From Bin55 sp963667455 (GTDB lineage: Bacteria > Pseudomonadota > Gammaproteobacteria > Pseudomonadales > Azotimanducaceae): DNA of 64,000 bases. The stretch covers positions 248,001 to 312,000 of the forward strand of contig CAXXFR010000019.1 in assembly GCA_963667455.2 (NCBI GenBank), given 5' to 3'. Both the position numbers and the translations under genes were made by a program. Below the pieces are notes generated by a model. That model saw only the letters and a program-made list of their open reading frames with translations. It was not told where the DNA came from and did no database searches. Shown here piece by piece: positions 8,442 to 17,068 of the stretch. How positions within the stretch are numbered: the first letter of the stretch is position 1; each line of letters opens with the position of its first letter.

Positions 8442-10379
8442 ATGCCTGAGAATCGAGTCTTCGGGCAAAACCTATTCGGTACGCAGACTTCCGCCAACGC
8501 TCCTTCGGGACCGACGGTGTGGAGGTACATTGCGTCCCTCTTGGTGGCTTCGATTGGGATCCTCTACGCGTTGCCCAATCTCTTTCCTCCCGATCCCGCA
8601 ATTCAGATCCAGGCTGACAACGCCGTATCAGGTGGAGCGACTTTCCAAATCGGCGACCGATTTGTACAGCAGGCAGCTGATCATTTGCGCGAACAGGGGA
8701 TCGATGTCAAGAGTGCGGAACGCACAGACGACGGTGCGCAGATCCGGCTGAACAACAATTCCGACCAGCTGCGTGCGAAGGCAGTGATGGAAGAACGTCT
8801 CAACCCCATGGGACGGGATCGCCAGTTTGTAGTGGCGCTGAATCTGGCTGAGACAACACCCGACTGGTTGAGCAACATCGGCGGAAAGCCCATGACTCTC
8901 GGTCTGGATCTAGCTGGAGGAATTCACTTCGTTCTCCAGGTAGACATGACTGGAGCGATCAACAAGCAGTTGGAAGACGAGACCAGCAAGGTTCTCGCTC
9001 GTCTACGAGAGAACGGCATTCGCTATCGAGCGGGCACGGACGAGGTCGTTGATCGTTCGTTGTTCATCTACTTTGCAAGCGAAGAGGCACAGAGTTCGGC
9101 CTTTACGGTGTTGTCGGAACTCTACGGCCCGCCGGACCACGAACTCGAGCAAGTCAGCAACGAGACTGGTTTGGGCGTGCAGCTCACCGTGACCGAAGAT
9201 CGCATTCGATCCATGGAAGACGTTGCTATCGAGCAGAATCTGACCGGGCTTCGCAGTCGGGTGAACGAACTCAACGTATCGGAACCCCTCGTTCAGCGCA
9301 TGGGACGCTCACGCATCGTTGTGGATCTGCCGGGAGTTCAAGACAGCAGCGAAGCAAAACGGATTCTGGATAAGTTCGCGACTTTGGAATTTCACCTAAT
9401 TGCGAAATCCAGCGATCCGCCGTCCAAAATCGAGATCCTTCCCTACGAGGGACGCGACTATCGTGTGAACAAAGACATCATCGTAACGGGCGACAACGTC
9501 GTCAATGCGATGCAGTCCCGAGACCCCGACACCGGCTTGCCGCAGGTCAACATCACTCTGGACAACGATGGGGGCGAGAAGCTCAATCGCATCACGGCAC
9601 CGAACATCGGCCACTCGATGGCAATCATCTTTATCGAACAGAAACCGGTGATCACGACTGAAATGGTCGACGGCGAGCTTGTGGAAACAACTCGCATTAC
9701 TACGGAACGACGCTTGATCAGCGTCGCAACGATTACGGCTGCGTTGGGCTACAACTCACGGATCACGGGCATCGACAACCGAGAAGCCCGCGAACTTGCT
9801 CTGCTCTTGAGAGCAGGGGCGTTGGCCGCTCCCATGTATTTTGTCGAGGAACGCACCGTTGGGGCCTCGCTCGGCGCTGAGAACGTTGATCGGGGGATCT
9901 TGGCCGTGTCCGTTGGCTTCATTCTCGTTCTGGCTTTCATGCTGGTGTACTACAAGGTATTTGGATTCGTCGCCAACATCGCTCTAGCGCTGAACCTGAT
10001 CATTCTCGTAGCGATCATGTCTTTCTTGGGCGCAACTTTGACCTTGCCGGGAATCGCTGGAATCGTCTTGACTGTAGGTATGGCTGTGGACGCCAACGTT
10101 CTGATCTTCTCACGTATCCGGGAGGAGCTTAAGCACTCCTCACCCCATGTTGCAATTCCCGCTGGCTACAACCGAGCCTTTCTAACCATCCTCGATGCGA
10201 ATCTCACGACGCTGTTTGTTGCTCTGATTCTGTTGACCATTGGAAGCGGTCCAATCGCTGGATTTGCGGTGACGCTGTCCATTGGAATCGTGACATCCAT
10301 GTTCACGGCGATCTTCGTCTCGCGTGGAATTATTCATCTCATCTACGGAAACCGGCGTGCAACCAAGGTGTTGATCTAG
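8442..10379 (+). CDS. secD: Protein translocase subunit SecD
   Basis: 645 aa. SecD and SecF form a proton-driven RND-type pair that pulls exported proteins through SecYEG at the periplasmic face. Features in order: TM1 at about residues 28-48, a P1 head with GLDLAGGIHFVLQVD, the conserved LPGVQD segment, and a C-terminal block of five TM helices containing the D-x-x-A-R-E-L-A-L-L-L-R-A-G-A-L motif and GMAVDANVLIF. The Asp of that last motif is part of the proton pathway. The TAG stop shares its G with the GTG start of secF, so translation is coupled. Confidence 0.97.
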   Translation: MPENRVFGQNLFGTQTSANAPSGPTVWRYIASLLVASIGILYALPNLFPPDPAIQIQADNAVSGGATFQIGDRFVQQAADHLREQGIDVKSAERTDDGAQIRLNNNSDQLRAKAVMEERLNPMGRDRQFVVALNLAETTPDWLSNIGGKPMTLGLDLAGGIHFVLQVDMTGAINKQLEDETSKVLARLRENGIRYRAGTDEVVDRSLFIYFASEEAQSSAFTVLSELYGPPDHELEQVSNETGLGVQLTVTEDRIRSMEDVAIEQNLTGLRSRVNELNVSEPLVQRMGRSRIVVDLPGVQDSSEAKRILDKFATLEFHLIAKSSDPPSKIEILPYEGRDYRVNKDIIVTGDNVVNAMQSRDPDTGLPQVNITLDNDGGEKLNRITAPNIGHSMAIIFIEQKPVITTEMVDGELVETTRITTERRLISVATITAALGYNSRITGIDNREARELALLLRAGALAAPMYFVEERTVGASLGAENVDRGILAVSVGFILVLAFMLVYYKVFGFVANIALALNLIILVAIMSFLGATLTLPGIAGIVLTVGMAVDANVLIFSRIREELKHSSPHVAIPAGYNRAFLTILDANLTTLFVALILLTIGSGPIAGFAVTLSIGIVTSMFTAIFVSRGIIHLIYGNRRATKVLI

Positions 10380-11290
10380 TGAACATCGACTTCATGTCAG
10401 CGCGCAAATATGCGCTCGTTGGCTCTGCCGTTCTGCTGGTTGCATCGATCGTTTCGTTGCTGTTGTTCCGCCTCAATTTCGGGTTGGGATTCACAGGTGG
10501 TGTTTTGGTTGAGGTAGGTTTCGACCAGGCCGTGGATCCTGTCGAAGTACGGTCAGAATTGGAGCAAGCCGGCTATTCCAACACGGTAGTTCAGAATCTG
10601 GGTTCGGAGTCCGAAATCGTTATTCGCGTTCCGCCCGGCGAGAACATCGATCAGTCGAAGCTCGGCGATGAAATTCAAGAGTTGCTGGCCACCAAGTACT
10701 CGTTCGTCGACTTGCGGCGCTCCGACTACGTTGGTCCGGCGGTTGGAGATGAACTTACGGAGCAGGGCGGACTTGCGCTGTTGATTGCGCTCATCTCCGT
10801 GATGATCTACATCATGTTCCGATTTACTGGCAAATTTGCATTGGGTGCGGTAGCTGCGCTAGTTCACGATGTGCTGATAGTGGTAGGCATATTCTCGATG
10901 TTTCGCTGGACGTTCGACCTACCTGAATTGGCGGCTCTACTTGCCGTGATCGGCTATTCGTTGAACGACACCATTGTGGTGTCGGACCGCATACGAGAGA
11001 ACTTTCGCTCGATCAAGCGTGGAACGCCCATCGATGTGATCAACCGTTCCCTCAATCAGACTCTTGGACGAACCCTGGTCACGTCGTTGACCACTTTGCT
11101 GGTACTGGTTGCGTTGCTGATCGCCGGTGGTGAACAGTTGCGTGGATTCGCCTCAGCTTTGACCATCGGGGTGATCGTCGGTACGTATTCGTCCATCTAC
11201 GTCGCAGCAAGCATGTTGGTCATGCTAGGAATTCAGGGCGAGGACTTGGCAGTTCCCGAGAAGGAAGGCGGAGACCTCGTTCGAAGGTAG
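10379..11290 (+). CDS. secF: Protein translocase subunit SecF
   Basis: 303 aa, GTG start overlapping the secD stop by one base. Partner of SecD in the inner membrane. TM1 is at about residues 13-33, followed by the family motif GLGFTGGVLVEV, a small periplasmic domain, and five further TM helices. The conserved D-T-I-V-V-x-D-R-I-R-E-N loop and the LNQTLGRTLVTS segment are intact. It is the last gene of the queA-secF run and converges on the suhB-like gene, with 47 bp between stops and no obvious terminator. Confidence 0.97.
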   Translation: MNIDFMSARKYALVGSAVLLVASIVSLLLFRLNFGLGFTGGVLVEVGFDQAVDPVEVRSELEQAGYSNTVVQNLGSESEIVIRVPPGENIDQSKLGDEIQELLATKYSFVDLRRSDYVGPAVGDELTEQGGLALLIALISVMIYIMFRFTGKFALGAVAALVHDVLIVVGIFSMFRWTFDLPELAALLAVIGYSLNDTIVVSDRIRENFRSIKRGTPIDVINRSLNQTLGRTLVTSLTTLLVLVALLIAGGEQLRGFASALTIGVIVGTYSSIYVAASMLVMLGIQGEDLAVPEKEGGDLVRR

Positions 11291-11337
11291 CATGCGACAG
11301 CTGACGGCCTCGCAAGAACGTCAACTAAAGGTAACGA

Positions 11338-12162
11338 CTAAGTGGCTGTTTGACCGAATAGGTTCTGAAGTTCGGAATGTATTCGAGGGTTGGCTGCGAC
11401 ATATATCGGAGTGTAGTCTTCGGATTGGTCGAGCTCTAAACAACGTGCGAATCCACCGGATTCCGTTACGAGAAGGCTGGCAAGCTGTGCGGCCAACGGT
11501 GGAGTACCAATCGAGACGAATGCATCCAACTTGCCTTGTGCAACCCGTGCAACGTCCATACCGGCTGACCCGCTAACTCGGATGCCTTGCGCGGCACTAC
11601 TGAGCAGAGCATTCAGCTCGTGAAAATCCGATTTGGGAGTTCTTGACATCGAGGAAGAGCCGGAAACAGCAATGACCGATTGTCCGAGACTTCCAATGGA
11701 CGATACGCGAAGTCGATTGCGATTGAACATCGCTTCCAGCTCTCGAGTGGCGAAGTACTCGTCGTCTTGCAAGTAGTGGTAGACAATGGAATGTTGAAGC
11801 TCATCGTGTTCGTAGATAGCTACGCTTGCACAGAAATCATCCAAGGACCGAAGAAAATTCGAGATGCCGTCCAAGGGTTGAATGACCCAAGAGACTTCAC
11901 TGTTTTGGTCGACGTCGTCAACACTTGTGCGGACAGCATGTTCGGGGTAGGCGTCGTGGATCGCTGTTTGCAGTGATCGAAGCAAACGATTGCGTGTGCC
12001 ATTGACAAACGTTTGAAGTGCATGCTGACCCATACGGCTAGCTGGCGGACGATCATAGGTGTTGAGCAATTGCCAGCGGCTCTTGCGTGCAGCCCGCAAC
12101 GCAATGCGTACAAACGGTTCCAACGGGAGTGTCCTAGTGTAGGGGCGTGCGAATGCTAGCAC
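11338..12162 (-). CDS. suhB: SuhB-like inositol monophosphatase family protein lacking catalytic residues
   Basis: 274 aa, GTG start. The fold aligns along its length with SuhB/IMPase: ALRAARK near the N-terminus, WVIQPLDGISNF near residue 90, GSAGMDVARVAQGKLDAF, and the C-terminal E-S-G-G segment. Metal and catalytic positions are changed. The GEE/EESGE element is replaced by SVDDVD, the first Asp of W-I-x-D-P-x-D-G-T is Gln, the following Thr is Ile, and the W-D motif before A-A is P-L. Phosphatase activity is therefore unlikely. E. coli SuhB also acts without catalysis in rRNA antitermination and 30S maturation, and the divergent position next to trmJ is the normal suhB locus. I infer an orthologue keeping only the Nus-factor role. 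Confidence 0.85.
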   Translation of the reverse strand: MLAFARPYTRTLPLEPFVRIALRAARKSRWQLLNTYDRPPASRMGQHALQTFVNGTRNRLLRSLQTAIHDAYPEHAVRTSVDDVDQNSEVSWVIQPLDGISNFLRSLDDFCASVAIYEHDELQHSIVYHYLQDDEYFATRELEAMFNRNRLRVSSIGSLGQSVIAVSGSSSMSRTPKSDFHELNALLSSAAQGIRVSGSAGMDVARVAQGKLDAFVSIGTPPLAAQLASLLVTESGGFARCLELDQSEDYTPIYVAANPRIHSELQNLFGQTAT

Positions 12163-12235
12163 GTAGCGTGTATTTCACGATTCAGCGATAGCGCGATCAT
12201 CGAGCTTTGCTTCAATTGCCAACCATCATTTCGAA

Positions 12236-12955
12236 ATGAGTCAGATTCAAATAGTTCTTGTCGAACCCTCTCATCCCGGCAACATTGGCGGTGCAGCGCG
12301 AGCAATGAAGACCATGGGGCTTTCGCGTTTGGTACTAGTCAGACCGGCACGCTTTCCGGATCCCCAGGCAGACTGGCGAGCCGCCGGCGCATTGGATGTG
12401 ATCGAGGAGACCGCGGTACACGCGACTCTGGAAGATGCAGTTAGTTCAAGTGTGCTCGTGGCAGCTACAAGCGCACGAGAGCGACATATCCCTTGGCCCG
12501 TAGTGACCTCCGCGGAGTTCGCTGAGCACGTGGTTCAGAGACAAGGTGCTGAGGATCCCATCAGTATCGTCTTTGGTCGAGAAGACAGCGGACTCACCAA
12601 CGAGGAACTGGCACTGTGCAGCATGCAAATTCGGATTCCGTCGAGTGAGGAGTACAGCTCACTAAACCTTGCAATGTCCGTTCAGGTCGTGGCTTATGAC
12701 CTGTTTCGAGCGCAGACTAGCAGCGATTGGGGTGAAACCGAGTGGGACAAGCCGTTGGCGGTGCACGGCGAAGTCGAGGGCTTCTTCGAACATCTGGAAA
12801 TGGTGCTACGGAAAATCGGCTTCTACGATCCGGAAAACCCAAGAGAGTCACTGACTCGACTGCGAAGACTCTTTGCCCGGGTACAAATGGACCAGACCGA
12901 AGTCCAGATCCTTCGTGGGATTCTGTCCCACGTCGAATCGGCAATCTCGAAGTGA
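12236..12955 (+). CDS. trmJ: tRNA (cytidine/uridine-2'-O-)-methyltransferase TrmJ
   Basis: 239 aa SpoU/TrmD (SPOUT) family enzyme that 2'-O-methylates position 32 of tRNAs with SAM. Seen: the N-terminal V-E-P-x-H-P-G-N-I-G-x-A-A-R-A-M motif with its catalytic Arg, the knotted-site motif F-G-R-E-D-S-G-L-x-N-E-E, and S-S-L-N-L-A-M-S-V-Q-V. The C-terminal helical extension of about 75 residues is typical of TrmJ and includes LTRLRRLF. It is divergent from the suhB-like gene across 73 bp that must hold both promoters. Confidence 0.96.
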   Translation: MSQIQIVLVEPSHPGNIGGAARAMKTMGLSRLVLVRPARFPDPQADWRAAGALDVIEETAVHATLEDAVSSSVLVAATSARERHIPWPVVTSAEFAEHVVQRQGAEDPISIVFGREDSGLTNEELALCSMQIRIPSSEEYSSLNLAMSVQVVAYDLFRAQTSSDWGETEWDKPLAVHGEVEGFFEHLEMVLRKIGFYDPENPRESLTRLRRLFARVQMDQTEVQILRGILSHVESAISK

Positions 12956-13013
12956 TCCGACTGTAACATAATTTTGTTTAGCTAAGCTGACGATCGCTCA
13001 CACTAGAAATCAG

Positions 13014-14186
13014 ATGGCCCGACGTTCCCGAGCGGTGTATATGGACTATGCCGCGACCACACCGGTAGATCCTCGAGTAGCTCACAAGATGAGTAGCTGC
13101 TTGATGTTGGATGGTCACTTCGGTAATCCTGCTAGTAGTTCTCATGTCTACGGATGGGAAGCCGAGGAACTGGTTGAGCAAGCACGTGTAGAGCTGGCCC
13201 AATTGATTGGTGCCGATCCGCTAGAGATAGTCTGGACATCCGGAGCGACCGAGTCCGACAATCTGGCGCTAAAGGGATTGGCGATGCGCGACTCGAGACG
13301 TCACATCGTGACTTCGTCCTATGAGCACAAAGCCGTTCTCGACACGTGTGGCTATCTGGAAACGCAAGGTTTTGATGTCACGTATGTGAAGCCCGACAAC
13401 GAGGGCATCGTACAGCCGGAAGTGGTTGAAGACGCGATTACTGATCAAACCGTTGTGGTGTCCGTGATGCACGTCAACAACGAAGTTGGAATCATCAACG
13501 ACGTGGGTGCCATCGGAGCGATCTGCCGGGACCGAGGTGTTCCATTCCACGTTGATGGAGCACAGAGTATTGGCAAGATCCCAGTAGATGTCGATGCGCT
13601 GTGCATCGATCTGCTCAGCATGTCCAGCCACAAAATCTACGGTCCGAAGGGAATGGGAGCGTTGTACGTGCGTCGTGATCCCTCCGTGAGAATCGATCCG
13701 TGCATTCATGGAGGAGGCCACGAAAGAGGCATGAGATCCGGAACTCTTCCCACGCATCAGATCGTCGGTATGGGCACAGCCGCCCGGATTTGTGAACAGG
13801 ATCTTGAGACGGACTCTGCTCGCATTCTGCAGTTGCGCACCCGGCTTTGGTCGCACCTCAAGCAAATGCCGGGAGTGTTTCTCAACGGTAGCGAATTCTC
13901 GAGAATTCCTGGCATGCTCAACATTGCTGTCGAAGGAGTTGAAGGAGAGTCCCTCTTGATGGCTTTGGACGATGTTGCCGTCTCTTCCGGTTCGGCGTGC
14001 ACCTCGGCGACCATCGAACCTTCCTACGTGTTGCGGGAAATGGGAATTCCGCACGCTCTAGCTGAGAGTTCGATGCGACTTTCTCTGGGTCGGTATACAA
14101 CGCAAGACGATGTCGACTACGTTGCGCAGCGCATCGGCGAAGTTGCGTCCAAGCTCCGGTCAGGCCCGACTCAGACCGTACAATAA
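13014..14186 (+). CDS. iscS: Cysteine desulfurase IscS
   Basis: 390 aa, PLP-dependent group I desulfurase that supplies persulfide sulfur for Fe-S clusters and tRNA thiolation. Key residues are present: YMDYAATTPVDP at the N-terminus, the H of SSYEHKAVLD, D and Q in VDGAQSIGK, the PLP lysine in SSHKIYGPKG, and the persulfide Cys in SSGSACTSA. The usual partners iscR (upstream) and iscU, iscA, hscB, hscA and fdx (downstream) are not here; the next gene is ndk. A hairpin follows the stop. The C-terminus (RSGPTQTVQ) differs from the IscU-binding tail of E. coli IscS, so the protein may serve a different scaffold system. Confidence 0.94.
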   Translation: MARRSRAVYMDYAATTPVDPRVAHKMSSCLMLDGHFGNPASSSHVYGWEAEELVEQARVELAQLIGADPLEIVWTSGATESDNLALKGLAMRDSRRHIVTSSYEHKAVLDTCGYLETQGFDVTYVKPDNEGIVQPEVVEDAITDQTVVVSVMHVNNEVGIINDVGAIGAICRDRGVPFHVDGAQSIGKIPVDVDALCIDLLSMSSHKIYGPKGMGALYVRRDPSVRIDPCIHGGGHERGMRSGTLPTHQIVGMGTAARICEQDLETDSARILQLRTRLWSHLKQMPGVFLNGSEFSRIPGMLNIAVEGVEGESLLMALDDVAVSSGSACTSATIEPSYVLREMGIPHALAESSMRLSLGRYTTQDDVDYVAQRIGEVASKLRSGPTQTVQ

Positions 14187-14195
14187 GCATCGCTC

Positions 14196-14219
14196 GGAAC
14201 CCTTGGGTTCCATCTCTTT
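14196..14219 (+). terminator. Hairpin with short T-rich tail after iscS
   Basis: Perfect inverted repeat GGAACC-CTTG-GGTTCC centred at 14203, beginning 10 bp after the iscS stop and followed by ATCTCTTT. The stem is 6 bp (7 counting the loop-closing C/G) and the T-tract is imperfect, so termination may be weak. Its position between iscS and ndk suits an intrinsic terminator. Confidence 0.5.
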
Positions 14220-14300
14220 AAGAATTGCGGACATTCACTGCGTTTCGTAGCGACCCAGTCTCAAATCAATAGTGAAATTGCACTTCCGGCGAACTAAGCG

Positions 14301-14729
14301 ATGTCGATAGAGCGAACCCTCTCCATTGTGAAACCGAATGCGGTCCGCAAGAACGTCATCGGCAGTATCTATGCAAGGTTTGAAGCAGAAGGACTACGCA
14401 TTGTCGCGGCCAAAATGATTCGCATGAGTCGGCAACGCGCTGAAGATTTCTATCGCGAACACGAAGCCAAGCCGTTCTTTGACAATCTGTGTGAATTCAT
14501 GAGTTCGGGTCCTATCTGCGTGCAAGTTCTCGAAGGTGAAGACGCAATCAGTCGAAACCGCGAAGTTATGGGAGCTACGGATCCCGCTAAGGCCGAACCA
14601 GGCACACTTCGTGCGCTCTATGCCGACAGCTTGGACGAGAACGCCGTTCATGGCTCGGACTCTCCACAGTCCGCAGAACGCGAAATCGACTTTTTCTTTG
14701 CTCCGGACGAGCAGTTTGCACGGTCATGA
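14301..14729 (+). CDS. ndk: Nucleoside diphosphate kinase
   Basis: 142 aa, the normal length. Transfers the gamma phosphate of ATP to NDPs through a phosphohistidine. Seen: E-R-T-x-S-I-x-K-P-N-A-V near the N-terminus, the nucleotide-binding residues around G-A-T-D-P, and the active-site His in NAVHGSDS. The stop overlaps the rlmN start as ATGA (4 bp). The ndk-rlmN pairing is conserved in gammaproteobacteria. The 114 bp upstream include the iscS terminator and presumably the ndk promoter. Confidence 0.97.
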   Translation: MSIERTLSIVKPNAVRKNVIGSIYARFEAEGLRIVAAKMIRMSRQRAEDFYREHEAKPFFDNLCEFMSSGPICVQVLEGEDAISRNREVMGATDPAKAEPGTLRALYADSLDENAVHGSDSPQSAEREIDFFFAPDEQFARS

Positions 14730-15844
14730 CGACGAGCGACTGCTCGGCTGACCGCCCCAACCTCTACGGGATGTCCCGCTCGCAGCTGGTGGAGTTTCTG
14801 CGAACCTTCGACGATCGCCCCTTTCGCGCGAAGCAGTTGATGAAGTGGATCTATCACGAGCGAGTCGAAGACTTTGGGGCGATGACGAACCTGTCCAAAG
14901 TCTTTCGTGCGCAATTGGTAGAACGGTTAAGGACCGAGCTACCGGATGTGATCCATCAATCCACCTCGAACGATGGAACTACCAAGTGGCTGATCGAAAC
15001 ATTCGACGGCGGAGCAGTCGAGAGTGTCTTGATACCCGACAGTAGGCGCAATACGTTGTGCATTTCGTCGCAACGAGGTTGTTCGCTTGACTGTGCGTTT
15101 TGCGCTACCGGAAAGCAAGGATTCGCGGGAAACCTGACAATTGAAGACGTAGTCGGTCAAGTCGTGCTGGCCAGCGACTGGCTTCAGATGGATCCAAGTC
15201 GTGGGGAGCTGACGAATGTTGTGTTCATGGGAATGGGTGAGCCTCTTATGAACTTTGACGTTGCGATGACTGCCGCCGATCTATTCATGGATGATCTTGC
15301 GTTCGGTATCTCCAAGCGCAGAGTTACGATCAGCACAGCTGGTGTTGTTCCGAAGATTTACGACATGTGCGGCCGCACGGAAGCATCGCTTGCGGTGTCT
15401 CTGCATGCACCCAATGATGAACTGCGCGACACGCTTGTTCCGCTTAACCGGAAGTATCCGATTCGAGATTTGCTCACGGCGTGTCAGGCTTATCTCGACT
15501 CACTCAGCGACCGACGAATCGTTACGTTCGAGTACACGCTGATCGATGGAGTTAACGACTCGGACGACACTGCTCGGGAATTGGCGCAGTTGTTGCGAGA
15601 TTTCCGATGCAAATTGAATCTCATCCCGTTCAACCCCATCCCGGGAGCTGACTTTCGTCGCCCAACACATGAGTCGACCGTACGTTTCCAGCGATTGCTC
15701 ATGGACAACGGCCTCATGGTCACCTTGCGTACCACGCGAGGACAGAGCATCAATGCGGCATGTGGACAGTTGGTTGGCCAGTTCCAAGATAAGACGCGTC
15801 GTAGGACTCGTTATGTCGAGGTACAAGGCCTAGAGGCCATGTAA
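14726..15844 (+). CDS. rlmN: Dual-specificity 23S rRNA/tRNA adenosine-C2 methyltransferase RlmN
   Basis: 372 aa radical-SAM enzyme that methylates A2503 of 23S rRNA and A37 of some tRNAs. The iron-sulfur motif C-x3-C-x2-C is in CSLDCAFC (about residue 117), followed by ATGKQGF. GMGEPL and the STAG segment for SAM binding are intact. The second catalytic cysteine is in AACGQL near residue 350. Translationally coupled to ndk by a 4-bp overlap. Confidence 0.97.
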   Translation: MTTSDCSADRPNLYGMSRSQLVEFLRTFDDRPFRAKQLMKWIYHERVEDFGAMTNLSKVFRAQLVERLRTELPDVIHQSTSNDGTTKWLIETFDGGAVESVLIPDSRRNTLCISSQRGCSLDCAFCATGKQGFAGNLTIEDVVGQVVLASDWLQMDPSRGELTNVVFMGMGEPLMNFDVAMTAADLFMDDLAFGISKRRVTISTAGVVPKIYDMCGRTEASLAVSLHAPNDELRDTLVPLNRKYPIRDLLTACQAYLDSLSDRRIVTFEYTLIDGVNDSDDTARELAQLLRDFRCKLNLIPFNPIPGADFRRPTHESTVRFQRLLMDNGLMVTLRTTRGQSINAACGQLVGQFQDKTRRRTRYVEVQGLEAM

Positions 15845-15961
15845 AATTTGCTTCATAACAAGAGGATTCATTCCCAAATTCTCGAGTGATTCAATACGCT
15901 TGTGGATTGCTGTGGTTTGTCTACTTGTTAGAGTCTGTGAACACTGGATGGTAGGTCAAAG

Positions 15962-17068
15962 TTGAAGACCGAAAAAAGCGACGAAGACGCTCAGTCTCAA
16001 TCCGATAGCCAAGCCTCAGAGCGTGCACCGACTCTAGGTGAGATACTTCGCGAGAAAAGAACCCAGCTTGGCATTTCGGTTGAAAATGCCGCATTAGAAA
16101 CTCGAATCTCACTCGAGCATCTGATTGCCATCGAGAGAGATGAGTATGACGCGATGCCGTCGCAAGGGTATCTTCGGGGATTTGTGCGCAATTACTCGAA
16201 GTATCTAGAGCTTGACGCTGACGAGCTGGTTAGTTCGCTTGAGAAGTCGTTGGATCCCGAAATCAATCTTGATCACCCCGACTACGAGCAGAGTTCATCG
16301 GCCGGAAACTTCTTCGGAGAACTGAAGAGTAGCTCAATCACGATTGGCATCGCGGTGTTCGGTGTTCTGGTTCTGGGAATTGCATTTGGCATCTGGTGGA
16401 TTGCATCGGGCGGTCTGCAAAGCGATGAGGCCCCATCCAGTTCTGTAGTTGAACAAGACGCCGGAAACACTGATCCTGCGCCCGTCCAGCAATCCGATGA
16501 CACAGGCTTGGCAAGCGAGGTGGGCGACGAAGAACAGTCGTACAGCGGGCAATCGTCCAATACGACCGAGAACTCCAATTTTCTCAGTGATTTCGAGTCT
16601 GACGATCTGCCAGATAGCACTCCCGTATCTACCGAGACGACCTCCACTAGTACGAGTGACGAATCCGAATCGCCAGTGTTTTCCAGTTCTTTGACTGAAT
16701 CGGAATTGGGCGAACAAGAGACAGGTAATCAAGTTTCGGACATCGACGGCGGGGAGAGCTTTGAGACAGACGAAGAGGAAGCGGATACGAGCGAGTCCAC
16801 TGAAGAAGAGACTGCCGAGCCAGAGGAAGTACACGATCTTGAGTTCGACATCAGCGATGACACGTGGATCCAGGTCATGGACAACTCGGGAGCCATGTTG
16901 GTGAATGGACTGCAAGAAGGACCAACTGTCTTGACTCTGGACGGCGAAGCCCCTTTTGATGTCAATATCGGTAATGCTCCAGCGGTTAAGCTCCGGTATC
17001 GTGGAGAGGACATAGCTCTCGACCAATACACGCAGGGCAACTCTGCAAGCTTCACGTTGCATCCGTGA
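15962..17068 (+). CDS. rodZ: RodZ-like cell-shape protein (cytoplasmic HTH, one TM, DUF4115)
   Basis: 368 aa, TTG start with GGATGG/TAGG upstream. The N-terminal HTH_25 domain (about residues 23-90, with L-G-E-I-L-R-E-K-R and GYLRGFVRNYSKYL) binds MreB in characterised RodZ. A TM helix follows at about residues 121-144. Next comes a long Ser/Thr/Glu/Asp-rich periplasmic linker (about 150-280) and a C-terminal DUF4115 beta domain beginning near the D-T-W-I-Q-V motif. pilF, which often lies between rlmN and rodZ, and ispG, which often follows, are absent. The stop overlaps the hisS GTG by 4 bp. The linker is longer and more acidic than in E. coli. Confidence 0.9.
   Translation: MKTEKSDEDAQSQSDSQASERAPTLGEILREKRTQLGISVENAALETRISLEHLIAIERDEYDAMPSQGYLRGFVRNYSKYLELDADELVSSLEKSLDPEINLDHPDYEQSSSAGNFFGELKSSSITIGIAVFGVLVLGIAFGIWWIASGGLQSDEAPSSSVVEQDAGNTDPAPVQQSDDTGLASEVGDEEQSYSGQSSNTTENSNFLSDFESDDLPDSTPVSTETTSTSTSDESESPVFSSSLTESELGEQETGNQVSDIDGGESFETDEEEADTSESTEEETAEPEEVHDLEFDISDDTWIQVMDNSGAMLVNGLQEGPTVLTLDGEAPFDVNIGNAPAVKLRYRGEDIALDQYTQGNSASFTLHP

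Noticed and set aside
11292..11576. 94-codon plus-strand frame after secF
   Set aside because: Lies antisense within the suhB-like gene and resembles nothing; a shadow frame.
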